The notes beneath the pieces are model-generated. The model saw only the letters and a program-made list of their open reading frames with translations. It was not told the DNA's origin and searched no databases. From Versatilivorator sp963663845 (GTDB lineage: Bacteria; Acidobacteriota; Terriglobia; Versatilivoradales; Versatilivoraceae): a DNA stretch of 64,000 bases. Positions 1 through 10,119 of the stretch are shown in pieces (the first letter of the stretch is position 1; each line of letters opens with the position of its first letter). The stretch spans positions 1,860,001 through 1,924,000 of the forward strand of contig OY760650.2 in assembly GCA_963663845.2 (NCBI GenBank), given 5' to 3'. The translations under genes and the position numbers were made by a program.

Positions 1-1
1 T

Positions 2-448
2 GTTGTACAACCTGGGGATGTGATAGTTGCCAACACGGAGCAAGGCCATGACCGGTTACTGATTGGGTTTGCGGCAATCGTGCCGAAGTACTTTGGCGAC
101 AATGGATTGTTCAGTCATCACCTATATAGAGTGCGACATAAGAGTTCGGTTGCTTACGCGCCGGACTTCGTCTGCCCACTACTGAACACGCAGGCCATTC
201 ACGACACGGTCAGCGGATATGCTACAGGCACCACGGTCAACATGCTGCCGGTCGATGCGCTGAAGATTCCGCGTTTTGTGGCACCGCCGGCTCAGGTTGT
301 GACCACGTTCAGCACAATTGCTGAAGAGGCGCGCACAAGACAAGAGGCGTTCATCGCAGAATCCCATATTCTTGTCGGCCTGCGCGATGCGCTGCTGCCC
401 AAGCTCATTTCCGGGGAGATGCGAGTGAGGGACCAATCTAGGCGCTAA
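2..448 (+). CDS. hsdS: Type I restriction-modification specificity subunit, 3' part
   Basis: This is the C-terminal part of an HsdS subunit; the reading frame is already open at base 2 and the start lies outside the window. HsdS gives sequence specificity to the type I methylase (HsdM2HsdS) and to the full restriction complex. The visible part has the end of a target-recognition domain, with a GDVIVANTEQ strand, followed by a helix and the typical C-terminal tail GLRDALLPKLISGEMRV (residues about 125-140 of the visible portion). hsdM presumably lies upstream, off the window. The gene stops 13 bases before the SIR2-domain gene and its matching hsdR is 5 kb downstream, so foreign genes have split the usual M-S-R order. 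Confidence 0.9.
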   Translation, partial: VVQPGDVIVANTEQGHDRLLIGFAAIVPKYFGDNGLFSHHLYRVRHKSSVAYAPDFVCPLLNTQAIHDTVSGYATGTTVNMLPVDALKIPRFVAPPAQVVTTFSTIAEEARTRQEAFIAESHILVGLRDALLPKLISGEMRVRDQSRR

Positions 449-461
449 TGGGGACAAGCTT

Positions 462-1616
462 ATGACAGTACGAGATGATCTATCTGTACTTAACGACGAT
501 CCATTCAAGCAAGCCCTATCGCAATTCGAAGAGCTTCTTGTTCAAAGTAGACCAGCGTTTCTGCTTGGGGCAGGTTGCAGCAGATGTGTAGGGATTCCTC
601 TTGCTGGTGAACTCACGAGTCACGTACTACAGAAGGGTAAACTCGATGAAAAAAGCAATACCATTTTGGAATCAGTGAAAAGTCTGTTTGAGGGTGGCGA
701 ATACGCTCAGATAGAAGATTACCTTAGTGAGCTAATTGATCACTTGGCTATCGCAGAGCGTCGCAAAGTTCGTGGTGCGGCTCGCAAAACTGTTCCAATC
801 GGAGACAGTGAATACGATGCCGGGCAATTGCGAAACGCGGTCGAGCAAATCAAACAAGCTATCGCTTCTGCCATTGAATCAGAGAAGATTTCGATAGAAA
901 CACATCGGAACTTTGTTGCCGCTGTTCATCGGCCTGTTCGAGTTGGCAAACAACTACAAGCCGGGGACTCAGTGGACTACCTTATTTTGAACTATGACAC
1001 CATCATTGAGGATGCGTTAGCACTGGAAAAGATTTCATATTCAGATGGCATTGAGGGAGGTGTAACAGGTTGGTGGAGTCCCCAAACGTTTGATCGTGAG
1101 GGATTGGAGGCGCGAGTTTTTAAACTTCATGGATCGATCAACTGGTATGAAGAGTCAGGTGACCCATTGCCACGTCGGGTGAGCCCGAACCTCCAACTTC
1201 GAGGTGATAACCGACACAAAATCCTTATCTGGCCTGCTTCTACCAAGTATCGCGAAACACAAATGGATCCATTCGCGCAACTCACTGAACGGGCTCGCCG
1301 TGCAATGAGGCCCGAACTTGGTCGGCAGCGTGCGCTCGTTATATGTGGATACTCTTTTCGGGACGAGCATATCAACAAAGAGGTAGAGAGAGCACTGCAG
1401 GAGTCCGAGGACAAATTAACCGTCGTCGCGTTCACCAATGAGGACGAGCTAACCGGGGTATTGCAGGCTTGGAACGACAACGTGACACTTCGAGAGCAGG
1501 TGTTGATTTTTGGAAACCGAGGCTTTTTTCACGGAGAGACCAAGGAGTCATCGGATAAAGATCTCCCATGGTGGAAGTTCGAGAACATCACTCGGATACT
1601 TGAGGGGGAACGATGA
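462..1616 (+). CDS. SIR2-like domain defence protein
   Basis: This 384-aa protein has a bacterial SIR2-like fold. The nucleotide-binding motif GAGCS is at residues 36-40, NYDT at 177-180, the conserved HG of KLHGSINW at 223-224, and the late motif GYSFRDEHIN at 296-305. SIR2 domains in anti-phage systems bind or hydrolyse NAD+. Here the gene overlaps the following HerA-like ATPase gene by ATGA, which matches the known SIR2-HerA two-gene defence system. The likely role is NAD+ depletion or nucleolysis in a SIR2/HerA complex after infection. Base composition is AT-richer than hsdS or hsdR. No strong Shine-Dalgarno is seen before the ATG, so translation may follow on from hsdS. Function is inferred from family and neighbour. 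Confidence 0.88.
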   Translation: MTVRDDLSVLNDDPFKQALSQFEELLVQSRPAFLLGAGCSRCVGIPLAGELTSHVLQKGKLDEKSNTILESVKSLFEGGEYAQIEDYLSELIDHLAIAERRKVRGAARKTVPIGDSEYDAGQLRNAVEQIKQAIASAIESEKISIETHRNFVAAVHRPVRVGKQLQAGDSVDYLILNYDTIIEDALALEKISYSDGIEGGVTGWWSPQTFDREGLEARVFKLHGSINWYEESGDPLPRRVSPNLQLRGDNRHKILIWPASTKYRETQMDPFAQLTERARRAMRPELGRQRALVICGYSFRDEHINKEVERALQESEDKLTVVAFTNEDELTGVLQAWNDNVTLREQVLIFGNRGFFHGETKESSDKDLPWWKFENITRILEGER

Positions 1617-3370
1617 ATAATGTGAAACGCAATCCTGGCGAGCCAATTGAAAATCTGGGAATTGGCAAAATCATCGAAGTAGACGGGTTGCGTGTGATTG
1701 CTGAGCTAGACCCTAATTTAACCGAATTGTCTCGTGTGCACGCTGGTGAGGTCTACCCCATCGGACAGTTCGGATCGATCATTCGGATTCATTTTAGCCG
1801 ACGGATCATCTATGCGCTCGTGGGTCGGCTACGCATGAAAGCGGATTACGAGGCAGAGCGTGGAGTGGTTCCACACGCGTCATCAGACGAGCGGGTCATT
1901 GAAGCTGATCTCTTTGGAGAGGGCGAATGGGATAGCGACGGTTCTGAAGGTTGGAAGTTGAAGTTCGAACGTGGCGTGGCAACCTATCCGCTACCACAGC
2001 AGACAGTATATCTAACTCCTAAATCAGAGCTGCGGCTAATCTACGGACAAACCACTGATGCGGTCTTGAAACTGGGCGAACATGTTGGGTCTGGAGGAGC
2101 AACTTGCTACGCCGACATGAACGAACTACTTGGTAAGCACACTGCAATTCTGGGGTCAACCGGTGCTGGAAAGTCTGGTGCCGTCGCCGCGATTATTCAT
2201 AGCATCCTTGAGCGAGGAGTGGCGGCTACTTACGAAACGTGGAAACCGCAGATCCTTATACTTGACCCACACAATGAATATGGAAACGCTTTCAAGGAGC
2301 ATAAGAGACTCTCGACTGATGAGGGAACTCTATCACTGCCATATTGGTTATTGAACCTTGATGAAACGATTGGTCTGCTAATCGGTAGGAGCGAGTACGC
2401 AGCGACCTCTCAGGCAAATATCGTCAAGAACGCCTTGCTTGAAGCACGCAAGAAGTCTGCTGAGACTCTAAATCTAGACACCGAGAAACTGACCGTCGAT
2501 TCTCCGGTTCCCTATGTCCTTGGTGACCCTTCGGGGTTGGATGAATTCGGCAAAGTCAATGGAGACCGGTATGAAATCGGGTTTGTTGGAGCAGTCAATG
2601 CGCAGCGACCCAACAACATCAACAAGAAAAACCATGAAGATTACAATAAAGTCCTGAGAAAACTTGAGTCCCTTATGAAAGACGAGCGCATATCTTTCAT
2701 GATGAAGCCTTGGGATGAAGCAGGAGACCCAATGCCAGATGTATTGGCTCAGATTACCGGTGGCGATAGTACAGTACGAGTTGTGGATCTTTCTGGCGTG
2801 CCAAACGAGATTGCTGGGACCGCAAGCGCAGCAATCGCACGGACTCTCTTCTCCTTAAAGACTTGGCAGAACGCTGAGGAACGGGAAGCCAGTCCAGTTT
2901 TACTCGTTTGCGAAGAGGCGCATCGCTACGTTCCCAATCGCGGTGAAGCGCAGTACGAAGCAGCCCAAGGCGCCATTCGACGAATTGCAAAGGAGGGACG
3001 CAAATATGGAGTTGGGTTGTTTCTCGTCTCCCAACGGCCTAGCGAGGTCGAACCGACTGTGCTATCGCAATGCAACTCGTGGATTGTCCTGCGTATTACA
3101 AACGAATCCGACAGAAATCACGTTCGCGGTATTCTTCCAGATTCAATGGAAGGACTGACCAAGATGCTGTCTGGATTGCGACGTCGAGAGGCGATCTTCG
3201 TGGGGCAAGCTGCGACTCTACCATCGAGAATGATGATCAGACACCTTCCCGCAAACCAGCTTCCAAAGTCAAACGATATTGACTTTGATGTGGGCTGGCA
3301 AAACGACGCACTGTCGGCTGAACAACTAGACAGCGTTGCCAAGCGCTGGCGTTATCAGAAGCGATCATAG
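1613..3370 (+). CDS. HerA-like (DUF87/FtsK-superfamily) ATPase of SIR2-HerA system
   Basis: This 585-aa protein is a HerA-type hexameric P-loop ATPase. After an N-terminal barrel-like HAS region (about 1-140) come the Walker A GSTGAGKS (181-188), LDPHNEYG (218-224), the Walker B-type CEEAHRYVP (433-441) and the sensor region SQRPSE (473-478), followed by the arginine-rich C-terminal part. In housekeeping HerA the partner is NurA; here the partner is the overlapping upstream SIR2 protein (4-bp ATGA overlap), as in SIR2-HerA anti-phage systems where the ATPase assembles with the effector. The two genes form one transcription unit, probably reading on from hsdS. The stop is followed at once by a decayed phd/hsdR fragment. 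Confidence 0.88.
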   Translation: MNNVKRNPGEPIENLGIGKIIEVDGLRVIAELDPNLTELSRVHAGEVYPIGQFGSIIRIHFSRRIIYALVGRLRMKADYEAERGVVPHASSDERVIEADLFGEGEWDSDGSEGWKLKFERGVATYPLPQQTVYLTPKSELRLIYGQTTDAVLKLGEHVGSGGATCYADMNELLGKHTAILGSTGAGKSGAVAAIIHSILERGVAATYETWKPQILILDPHNEYGNAFKEHKRLSTDEGTLSLPYWLLNLDETIGLLIGRSEYAATSQANIVKNALLEARKKSAETLNLDTEKLTVDSPVPYVLGDPSGLDEFGKVNGDRYEIGFVGAVNAQRPNNINKKNHEDYNKVLRKLESLMKDERISFMMKPWDEAGDPMPDVLAQITGGDSTVRVVDLSGVPNEIAGTASAAIARTLFSLKTWQNAEEREASPVLLVCEEAHRYVPNRGEAQYEAAQGAIRRIAKEGRKYGVGLFLVSQRPSEVEPTVLSQCNSWIVLRITNESDRNHVRGILPDSMEGLTKMLSGLRRREAIFVGQAATLPSRMMIRHLPANQLPKSNDIDFDVGWQNDALSAEQLDSVAKRWRYQKRS

Positions 3371-3375
3371 AGGTA

Positions 3376-3573
3376 ATCATCTGGGCCAGTGGTTGGTGGA
3401 AAGCAGGCGGGCGCCAAGAGTCTGGAGGCGCCGGAGCAAAATTCCCATCGCCCGTTCTCCCTCATTGACCAAACAGGCGAATGACCAACCTTACCGAAAC
3501 CACCGCCGAACGGAGCGCCCTCGCTTGGCCTGTCGCCCACGGCTCCACAGCATTTGGCATTGGTGGGAGTTGA
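3376..3573 (+). pseudogene. Decayed phd 3' end joined to hsdR 5' end (fossil of a second junction)
   Basis: Right after the HerA stop the DNA reads HLGQWLVE, then after a 1-base frameshift LEAPEQNSHRPFSLIDQTGE and a stop at 3480-3482. This matches the tail of the intact Phd-type antitoxin at 5271-5552 (LGQWLVDNM, then LEVPERSSRRPIPFIDDAGE). The stop overlaps an ATG at 3481 (ATGA), as in the intact pair, and the frame from there gives MTNLTETTAERSALAW, then VAHG. The intact HsdR begins MTTLSESDVEQAALEW and reaches VAHG after six more codons. The frame stops at 3571-3573. So this is the remnant of another phd-hsdR junction, diverged by many substitutions, one frameshift and a short deletion. 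Confidence 0.75.
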
Positions 3574-3597
3574 GCTTCGACCCGAAGGAATCACTAC

Positions 3598-4056
3598 ATG
3601 ACAATCAGCCAGCAGGAGTTTGAAGTCATCCTGGCCGATGACACCAAGGAAATCGCTCAAGACTTGGCTTGGGCTGAAGACGAAGATCACTCCCCGGCCA
3701 GGGAGTTTAGGGCTGCCGTTGCATCGCAGCACGGCTATCCACTGTTCGTTGTTGGCCGCTACAATTACCGTCGGGGGACATTGTCTTACGCTCTCATCCA
3801 TCGTGGTGCGGGTCGGATCTACGCACTCGACCTTGGGGCCGATCATCACAACCCGGATTGCAACCGCTTGGGCGAAAAGCACAAGCATCGTTGGGCAGAG
3901 GGCTTTCGCGACAAGCAGGCCTACGTACCCGAGGACATAACGGAGCCTTGGGATCAACCAATAGCGGTGTGGAAGCAGTTCTGCGCCGAGGCAGGAATCC
4001 GTCATAGGGGCAGGATGCATCCTCCAGTCATCCAAGAGGAGTTCAGCTATGAGTAA
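3598..4056 (+). CDS. Small protein paired with DUF1828 gene (DUF6978-like)
   Basis: This 152-aa protein has no signal or membrane segment. It has an N-terminal helix starting TISQQEFEVIL, a central beta-rich part (YPLFVVGRYNYRRGTLSYAL) and a conserved-looking HKHRWAEGF...YVPEDIT block near residues 100-117, ending with a helix KQFCAEAGIRH. From memory this layout resembles the DUF6978 family often found next to DUF1828 proteins; a profile search would be needed to confirm it. The gene overlaps the DUF1828 gene by 8 bases (4049-4056), so the two are translated together. Their place inside a restriction locus suggests a toxin-antitoxin or defence accessory pair. No biochemical role is assigned. 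Confidence 0.6.
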   Translation: MTISQQEFEVILADDTKEIAQDLAWAEDEDHSPAREFRAAVASQHGYPLFVVGRYNYRRGTLSYALIHRGAGRIYALDLGADHHNPDCNRLGEKHKHRWAEGFRDKQAYVPEDITEPWDQPIAVWKQFCAEAGIRHRGRMHPPVIQEEFSYE

Positions 4057-4828
4057 CGATGAACTGTGTTCAGCGATTGGCGAGTCGCTCCCGGCCCTCT
4101 TTGAATGCTCACCGGCTCCACGAGAGGGCGTACGCGTGCGCACTCCGCTGATGTACCCGGACGGGGGCATGGTGGACGTTTTCGTATTGGAGCAACGTGG
4201 GCGCTACAGCGTCACCGATTTCGGGGAGACTCTTGGCTGGCTGCGGATGCAATCCGTGAGCACTCGGCGGTCGCCCAAGCAGAATCGCATGGTGGAGGAC
4301 ACCTGCCAGACCTTGGGCGTGGAGTTGCACCGCGGTCAGCTCATGCTGCGGTCGGGTGCGGCTGACGGACTCGGGGAGGCAGTGCTGCGTCTGGCCCAGG
4401 CCGCCGTGCGCGTCTCTGATTTGTGGTTCACGTTGCGCACGCGGGCGGTTGAAACGGTGGCGGACGAAGTGAACGATTGGCTTGTCGAAAAGGAGATTTC
4501 CTTTGATCGAGCCGTAAGACAGCACGGGAGATCGGGACAGAGCTGGACTGTCGACTACCAGACCCGTACCGATGATCGCACTTCGTTCATTTTCCTACTG
4601 AGCACCGGTTCTCGCGGCGCGGCGCGGCGCATTGCGGAACATGTCCTGGCGGGATGTGTCGATCTGAGTCATCTGAAGGTCAGCCAATCCCACTTGGCGT
4701 TTGTTTCTCTCTTCGACGATACGGAAGACGTTTGGAGGGAAGAGGATTTCAGCCTGGTGGAGCAGCAGTCTCAGGTGGCCCGATGGTCTCGGCCGGATGA
4801 ATTCGAACGAATTCTGCTGGCCGCGTGA
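4049..4828 (+). CDS. DUF1828/DUF1829-type protein
   Basis: This 259-aa cytoplasmic protein has an N-terminal domain with the DUF1828 pattern (RVRTPLMYPDGGMVDVFV, then YSVTDFGETLGWL, about residues 28-71) and a C-terminal half of about 130 residues that fits the usual DUF1829 extension. The family has no established reaction and is common in phages and mobile islands next to small partner proteins. The gene overlaps the preceding 152-aa gene by 8 bases and is followed 52 bases later by an orphan hicB. It may be the toxin or the sensor of a two-gene module. Call based on recognised motif pattern. Confidence 0.65.
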   Translation: MSNDELCSAIGESLPALFECSPAPREGVRVRTPLMYPDGGMVDVFVLEQRGRYSVTDFGETLGWLRMQSVSTRRSPKQNRMVEDTCQTLGVELHRGQLMLRSGAADGLGEAVLRLAQAAVRVSDLWFTLRTRAVETVADEVNDWLVEKEISFDRAVRQHGRSGQSWTVDYQTRTDDRTSFIFLLSTGSRGAARRIAEHVLAGCVDLSHLKVSQSHLAFVSLFDDTEDVWREEDFSLVEQQSQVARWSRPDEFERILLAA

Positions 4829-4880
4829 CAGCTTCGCACATCACCGGGTCCGAGGTGTTCAGTCTTGAGGAGCAAGACTG

Positions 4881-5093
4881 ATGCACAAGTACGAGGTGAT
4901 CATCTACTGGAGCAACCGGGACGGCGTCTTTGTGGCTGAAGTGCCCGAGCTTCCGGGATGCGCGGCCCACGGTGACACGCAGGCGGCGGCTCTGGAGCAG
5001 ATCGGCCAAGCCGTCGAATTGTGGCTGGAAACGGCGCGGGAGTTCGGCGACCCCATTCCGGAACCCAAGGGTAAACGATTGATGCTCGCATGA
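4881..5093 (+). CDS. Orphan HicB-family antitoxin-like protein
   Basis: This 70-aa protein has the HicB partial RNase-H-like fold: YEVIIYWSNRDGVFVAEVPELPGC, with the typical VAEVPELPGC turn, then AHGDTQAAALEQIGQAVELWLETA and a FGDPIPEPKG tail. HicB normally neutralises the small RNase HicA and represses the operon through a C-terminal helix-turn-helix. This one is short, lacks that DNA-binding domain, and has no hicA on either side (only 52 bases separate it from the DUF1828 gene). It is therefore a solitary HicB-like protein. A second one follows hsdR at 8718. Confidence 0.8.
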   Translation: MHKYEVIIYWSNRDGVFVAEVPELPGCAAHGDTQAAALEQIGQAVELWLETAREFGDPIPEPKGKRLMLA

Positions 5094-5210
5094 CCCGCGA
5101 CAGATCACCGCAACTCCGCAATCACATGACGGTAAGATCTTGATCCGCCCCGCCCCCTTTGGGGAGCCGTGACAACCATCACCGGGGCCCCATGCCTCAA
5201 ACCGCTCTTT

Positions 5211-5246
5211 CTACTCTTGAGTAGTGGCCAGACATAAGTCTATAGT
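5211..5246 (+). promoter_or_regulatory. Candidate promoter and operator of phd-hsdR
   Basis: TTGAGT at 5217-5222 and TATAGT at 5241-5246 are 18 bases apart and about 25 bases upstream of the phd start. A perfect inverted repeat CTACTC-TT-GAGTAG (5211-5224) overlaps the -35 box, and a TAGT-GG-ACTA repeat (5243-5252) overlaps the -10 box. These are plausible sites for autorepression by the Phd-type protein. Phd/YefM proteins are known to repress their own promoters; binding here is inferred. Confidence 0.45.
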
Positions 5247-5270
5247 GGACTACCGTATCCACGCAGAAAC

Positions 5271-5548
5271 GTGACCCTGAACAAGCCCACACCCAACCGC
5301 GTCTGGACCGTCGCCGAGGCCAAGGCCCGTCTGTCCGAGGTATTGCGCCTGGCCGAGGAAGAGGGGCCGCAGCGCATTGGCGTTCGGAAGCCATTCGTGG
5401 TGGCGCCTGCCGCGCTGTGGGAGGAGAAAACGCGCCCCCGCAAGCCTCTCGGCCAATGGCTCGTAGATAACATGCCTCGCGGCACCCATCTGGAGGTGCC
5501 GGAGCGAAGCTCCCGTCGCCCGATTCCCTTCATTGACGACGCAGGCGA

Positions 5549-5552
<4 letters not shown>
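5271..5552 (+). CDS. Phd/YefM-type antitoxin-like protein coupled to hsdR
   Basis: This 93-aa protein starts at GTG. The N-terminal VWTVAEAKARLSEVLRLAEE followed by PQRIGVRKPFVVAPAALWE is the Phd/YefM DNA-binding dimerisation domain (about residues 11-50). The rest is a linker and tail ending in PIPFIDDAGE. Normally such proteins neutralise Doc, YoeB or PIN toxins, but no toxin gene adjoins. Instead its stop overlaps the hsdR start by ATGA (5549-5552), so translation is coupled. The decayed copy at 3376 has the same overlap, so the linkage to hsdR is old. It may serve as a repressor timing HsdR expression; this is inference. Confidence 0.75.
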
Positions 5553-8707
<3,155 letters not shown>

Positions 8708-8717
8708 CGAACGAGAG

Positions 8718-8939
8718 ATGCAATACACCATTGTGATTGAAAAGGCGCCGGGCAACCATGCAGCCTACGTTCCCGACCTGCCCGGCTGCGTGGCAACCGG
8801 AGCTACCAGGGAAGAGACTGTCAGGGAGATGCGCCACGCAATCGAGATTCACATCGAGAGCTTGCGCGAACACGGTGAGCCGGTGCCGGAGCCGCAGTGC
8901 ACCGCGACGGTAGTCGATGTGGCCGCCGTCGCCGGATAG
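8718..8939 (+). CDS. Second orphan HicB-family protein
   Basis: This 73-aa HicB-like protein lies 10 bases downstream of hsdR. It shows YTIVIEKAPGNHAAYVPDLPGC, VATGATREETVREMRHAIEIHI and a GEPVPEPQ tail. As with the copy at 4881 there is no hicA neighbour and no C-terminal DNA-binding domain. The ATG at 8718 has GAGAG just upstream. It is probably co-transcribed with hsdR. Its C-terminal extension (ATVVDVAAVAG) is short and hydrophobic. The call rests on the conserved PDLPGC and PVPEP pattern. Confidence 0.78.
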   Translation: MQYTIVIEKAPGNHAAYVPDLPGCVATGATREETVREMRHAIEIHIESLREHGEPVPEPQCTATVVDVAAVAG

Positions 8940-8984
8940 CGAGGCTCGGAAAGACCGGTCGTCCTCACGACGCCTACGGCGCCG

Positions 8985-9252
8985 CCGTCGGGGGATGAAG
9001 GCCGACCCGGGAGCGCGGGCGTCTCGCCCGCACAACACTGGCAAAGCCTCACCCATCTCCTCGACCCGGCTCGACCGGCAACGGCGCCAGCACTCTGCTT
9101 CGGCCGAGCCCAAGCCGTTCCCGCCGGCAGGGTGGCCGGTTGCCCCATCGCAGGGAAACGGAGCGGTTCGCAACGCCATAGCATGCGGGCGAGACGCCCG
9201 CGCTCCCGGGGGGGCGCCTCTCCCATCACTCTTGCTCCTTGAGGGGGCACGT
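8985..9252 (-). repeat. GC-rich interspersed repeat, family 1, copy A
   Basis: This non-coding element is bounded by near-identical inverted arms (GGGAGCGCGGGCG near 9009 and its complement ending near 9208), each itself containing a GGGCGTCTCGCCC palindrome. Outer flanks shared with other copies extend it to about 8985 and 9252. Other copies are near 21466, 29081, 29425 and 36401; this copy and the 21466 copy are in the opposite orientation to the other three. Its right edge falls exactly where a PIN-domain gene on the minus strand loses homology. It encodes no protein; reading frames inside it are spurious. Confidence 0.8.
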
Positions 9253-9343
9253 CAGCAAGTTCAATGACCCGTCCAGGCACACTTTCCCGAAACAGAAAGG
9301 CACTCACCAAAACGGAGGTATCAACGACGGCGCTCTTTGGCAT
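9253..9343 (-). pseudogene. PIN-domain toxin, truncated after 30 codons
   Basis: From an ATG at 9343 the minus strand reads MPKSAVVDTSVLVSAF, LFRES and VIELA, the first strand and catalytic-Asp region (VVDTSVLVSAF) of a PIN-domain ribonuclease. After residue 30 the frame runs into repeat family 1 at 9252 and the remaining PIN domain of about 100 residues, with the other acidic residues, is gone. The start overlaps the end of the upstream AbrB-type antitoxin gene by 23 bases, the usual order for such a pair. The toxin is certainly inactive. Confidence 0.7.
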
Positions 9344-9590
9344 ACTTCCGGCGTTCCTGGTTCACTACATCCAAAATCTCCGCTTCCTGAGCCGCCGACG
9401 GTTCCCGAGGGCGTACACTCACTGGCCGCAGCAAGACACCGCCTTTCGTGAACCGGGGTTCCAAGTAGTCGCCCTCTCCCAGATTCATGGTTTCCCGCAC
9501 CTTGCGGGAGAGCGTAATCTGCCCGGCCCGCCGGACCCTCACAAGATCCAATCCGCCTTTCCGGGATGAGGTATCCTTGTTTTTTTGCAT
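9321..9590 (-). CDS. AbrB/MazE-type antitoxin, now without toxin
   Basis: This 89-aa protein has a SpoVT/AbrB swapped-hairpin domain: VRVRRAGQITLSRKVRETMNL followed by GDYLEPRFTKGGVLLRP (about residues 17-57), then a basic helical tail. Such proteins bind their own promoter and neutralise PIN toxins. The downstream PIN gene is truncated by a repeat element, so this is an orphan antitoxin. The upstream region (9591-9660) is AT-rich and may hold its promoter, but no clear boxes can be fixed. Confidence 0.8.
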   Translation of the reverse strand: MQKNKDTSSRKGGLDLVRVRRAGQITLSRKVRETMNLGEGDYLEPRFTKGGVLLRPVSVRPREPSAAQEAEILDVVNQERRKYAKERRR

Positions 9591-9784
9591 ATCACAATAC
9601 CTTTTTCGTAATTGACGATTTTCTTATTTACTTATGCCATGAACCGGGCCACAAAGCAAACAAACCGTTCCGGGCAATCAGATCCATCGTTTCCCCTGAT
9701 CTCCATGCGGTCTCCAGGCCTGTGGTGCACATGACGGCGCGAAGAAGTCTCGTCAACCTTTTCAGAGCGGTTTACTGCTTCTTT

Positions 9785-9814
9785 TTGTTCTTTGGCAAAT
9801 TCCTGTGATATACG
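9785..9814 (+). promoter_or_regulatory. Possible promoter of vapB
   Basis: TTGTTC (9785-9790) and TATACG (9809-9814) are 18 bases apart in an AT-rich stretch about 45 bases before the VapB-like start. The rest of 9591-9784 has no recognisable gene. Confidence 0.3.
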
Positions 9815-9856
9815 CCGTGATGCAGGTACGGAGTCAGTCCGAGTCGAGGAGTTGTC

Positions 9857-10090
9857 ATGCAAGCTACCGCCAAGCTGTTTTACAAGGGTCGCAGTCAGGC
9901 CGTTCGGATTCCCAAAGCCTATCGGTTCGAGGGTGTCGATGAGGTGATGATCCGCAAGGTAGGTGACGCCTTGGTCATTGCGCCGGTTCGCAAGTCGTGG
10001 AAATCCTTTGCCGACGAAGCACCTCCCGTGGGGGAGGATTTCATGGCCGACCGTCTCGAGTTGATGGATAGCGGCCGAGTAGCGTTTTGA
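9857..10090 (+). CDS. vapB: VapB-type antitoxin, orphan
   Basis: This 77-aa protein has the VapB AbrB-like DNA-binding domain: ATAKLFYKGRSQAVRIPKAYRF then VDEVMIRKVGDALVIAPVR (residues 3-44), and a toxin-binding tail containing KSWKSFADEAP and FMADR. VapB inhibits the PIN ribonuclease VapC and represses the operon. Its stop overlaps an ATG (TGATG, 10088-10092) that begins MRYMLDT, the standard start of VapC, but only seven codons of that toxin remain. The antitoxin is intact. Confidence 0.85.
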   Translation: MQATAKLFYKGRSQAVRIPKAYRFEGVDEVMIRKVGDALVIAPVRKSWKSFADEAPPVGEDFMADRLELMDSGRVAF

Positions 10091-10110
10091 TGCGATACAT
10101 GCTGGATACC
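10090..10110 (+). pseudogene. vapC remnant (first seven codons)
   Basis: ATG at 10090 starts MRYMLDT, the conserved first strand of VapC with its catalytic aspartate, in the expected overlap with vapB. Homology ends there and the sequence runs into the leader of the Tat-exported protein gene. The deletion removed the rest of the toxin, leaving the next gene directly downstream of the vapB promoter. Confidence 0.65.
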
Positions 10111-10119
10111 GGAGGATGC

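Noticed and set aside
10087..10119. N-terminal extension of the Tat hydrolase from 10087
   Set aside because: These codons are the vapC remnant (MRYMLDT); the Tat signal is properly placed from ATG 10120.
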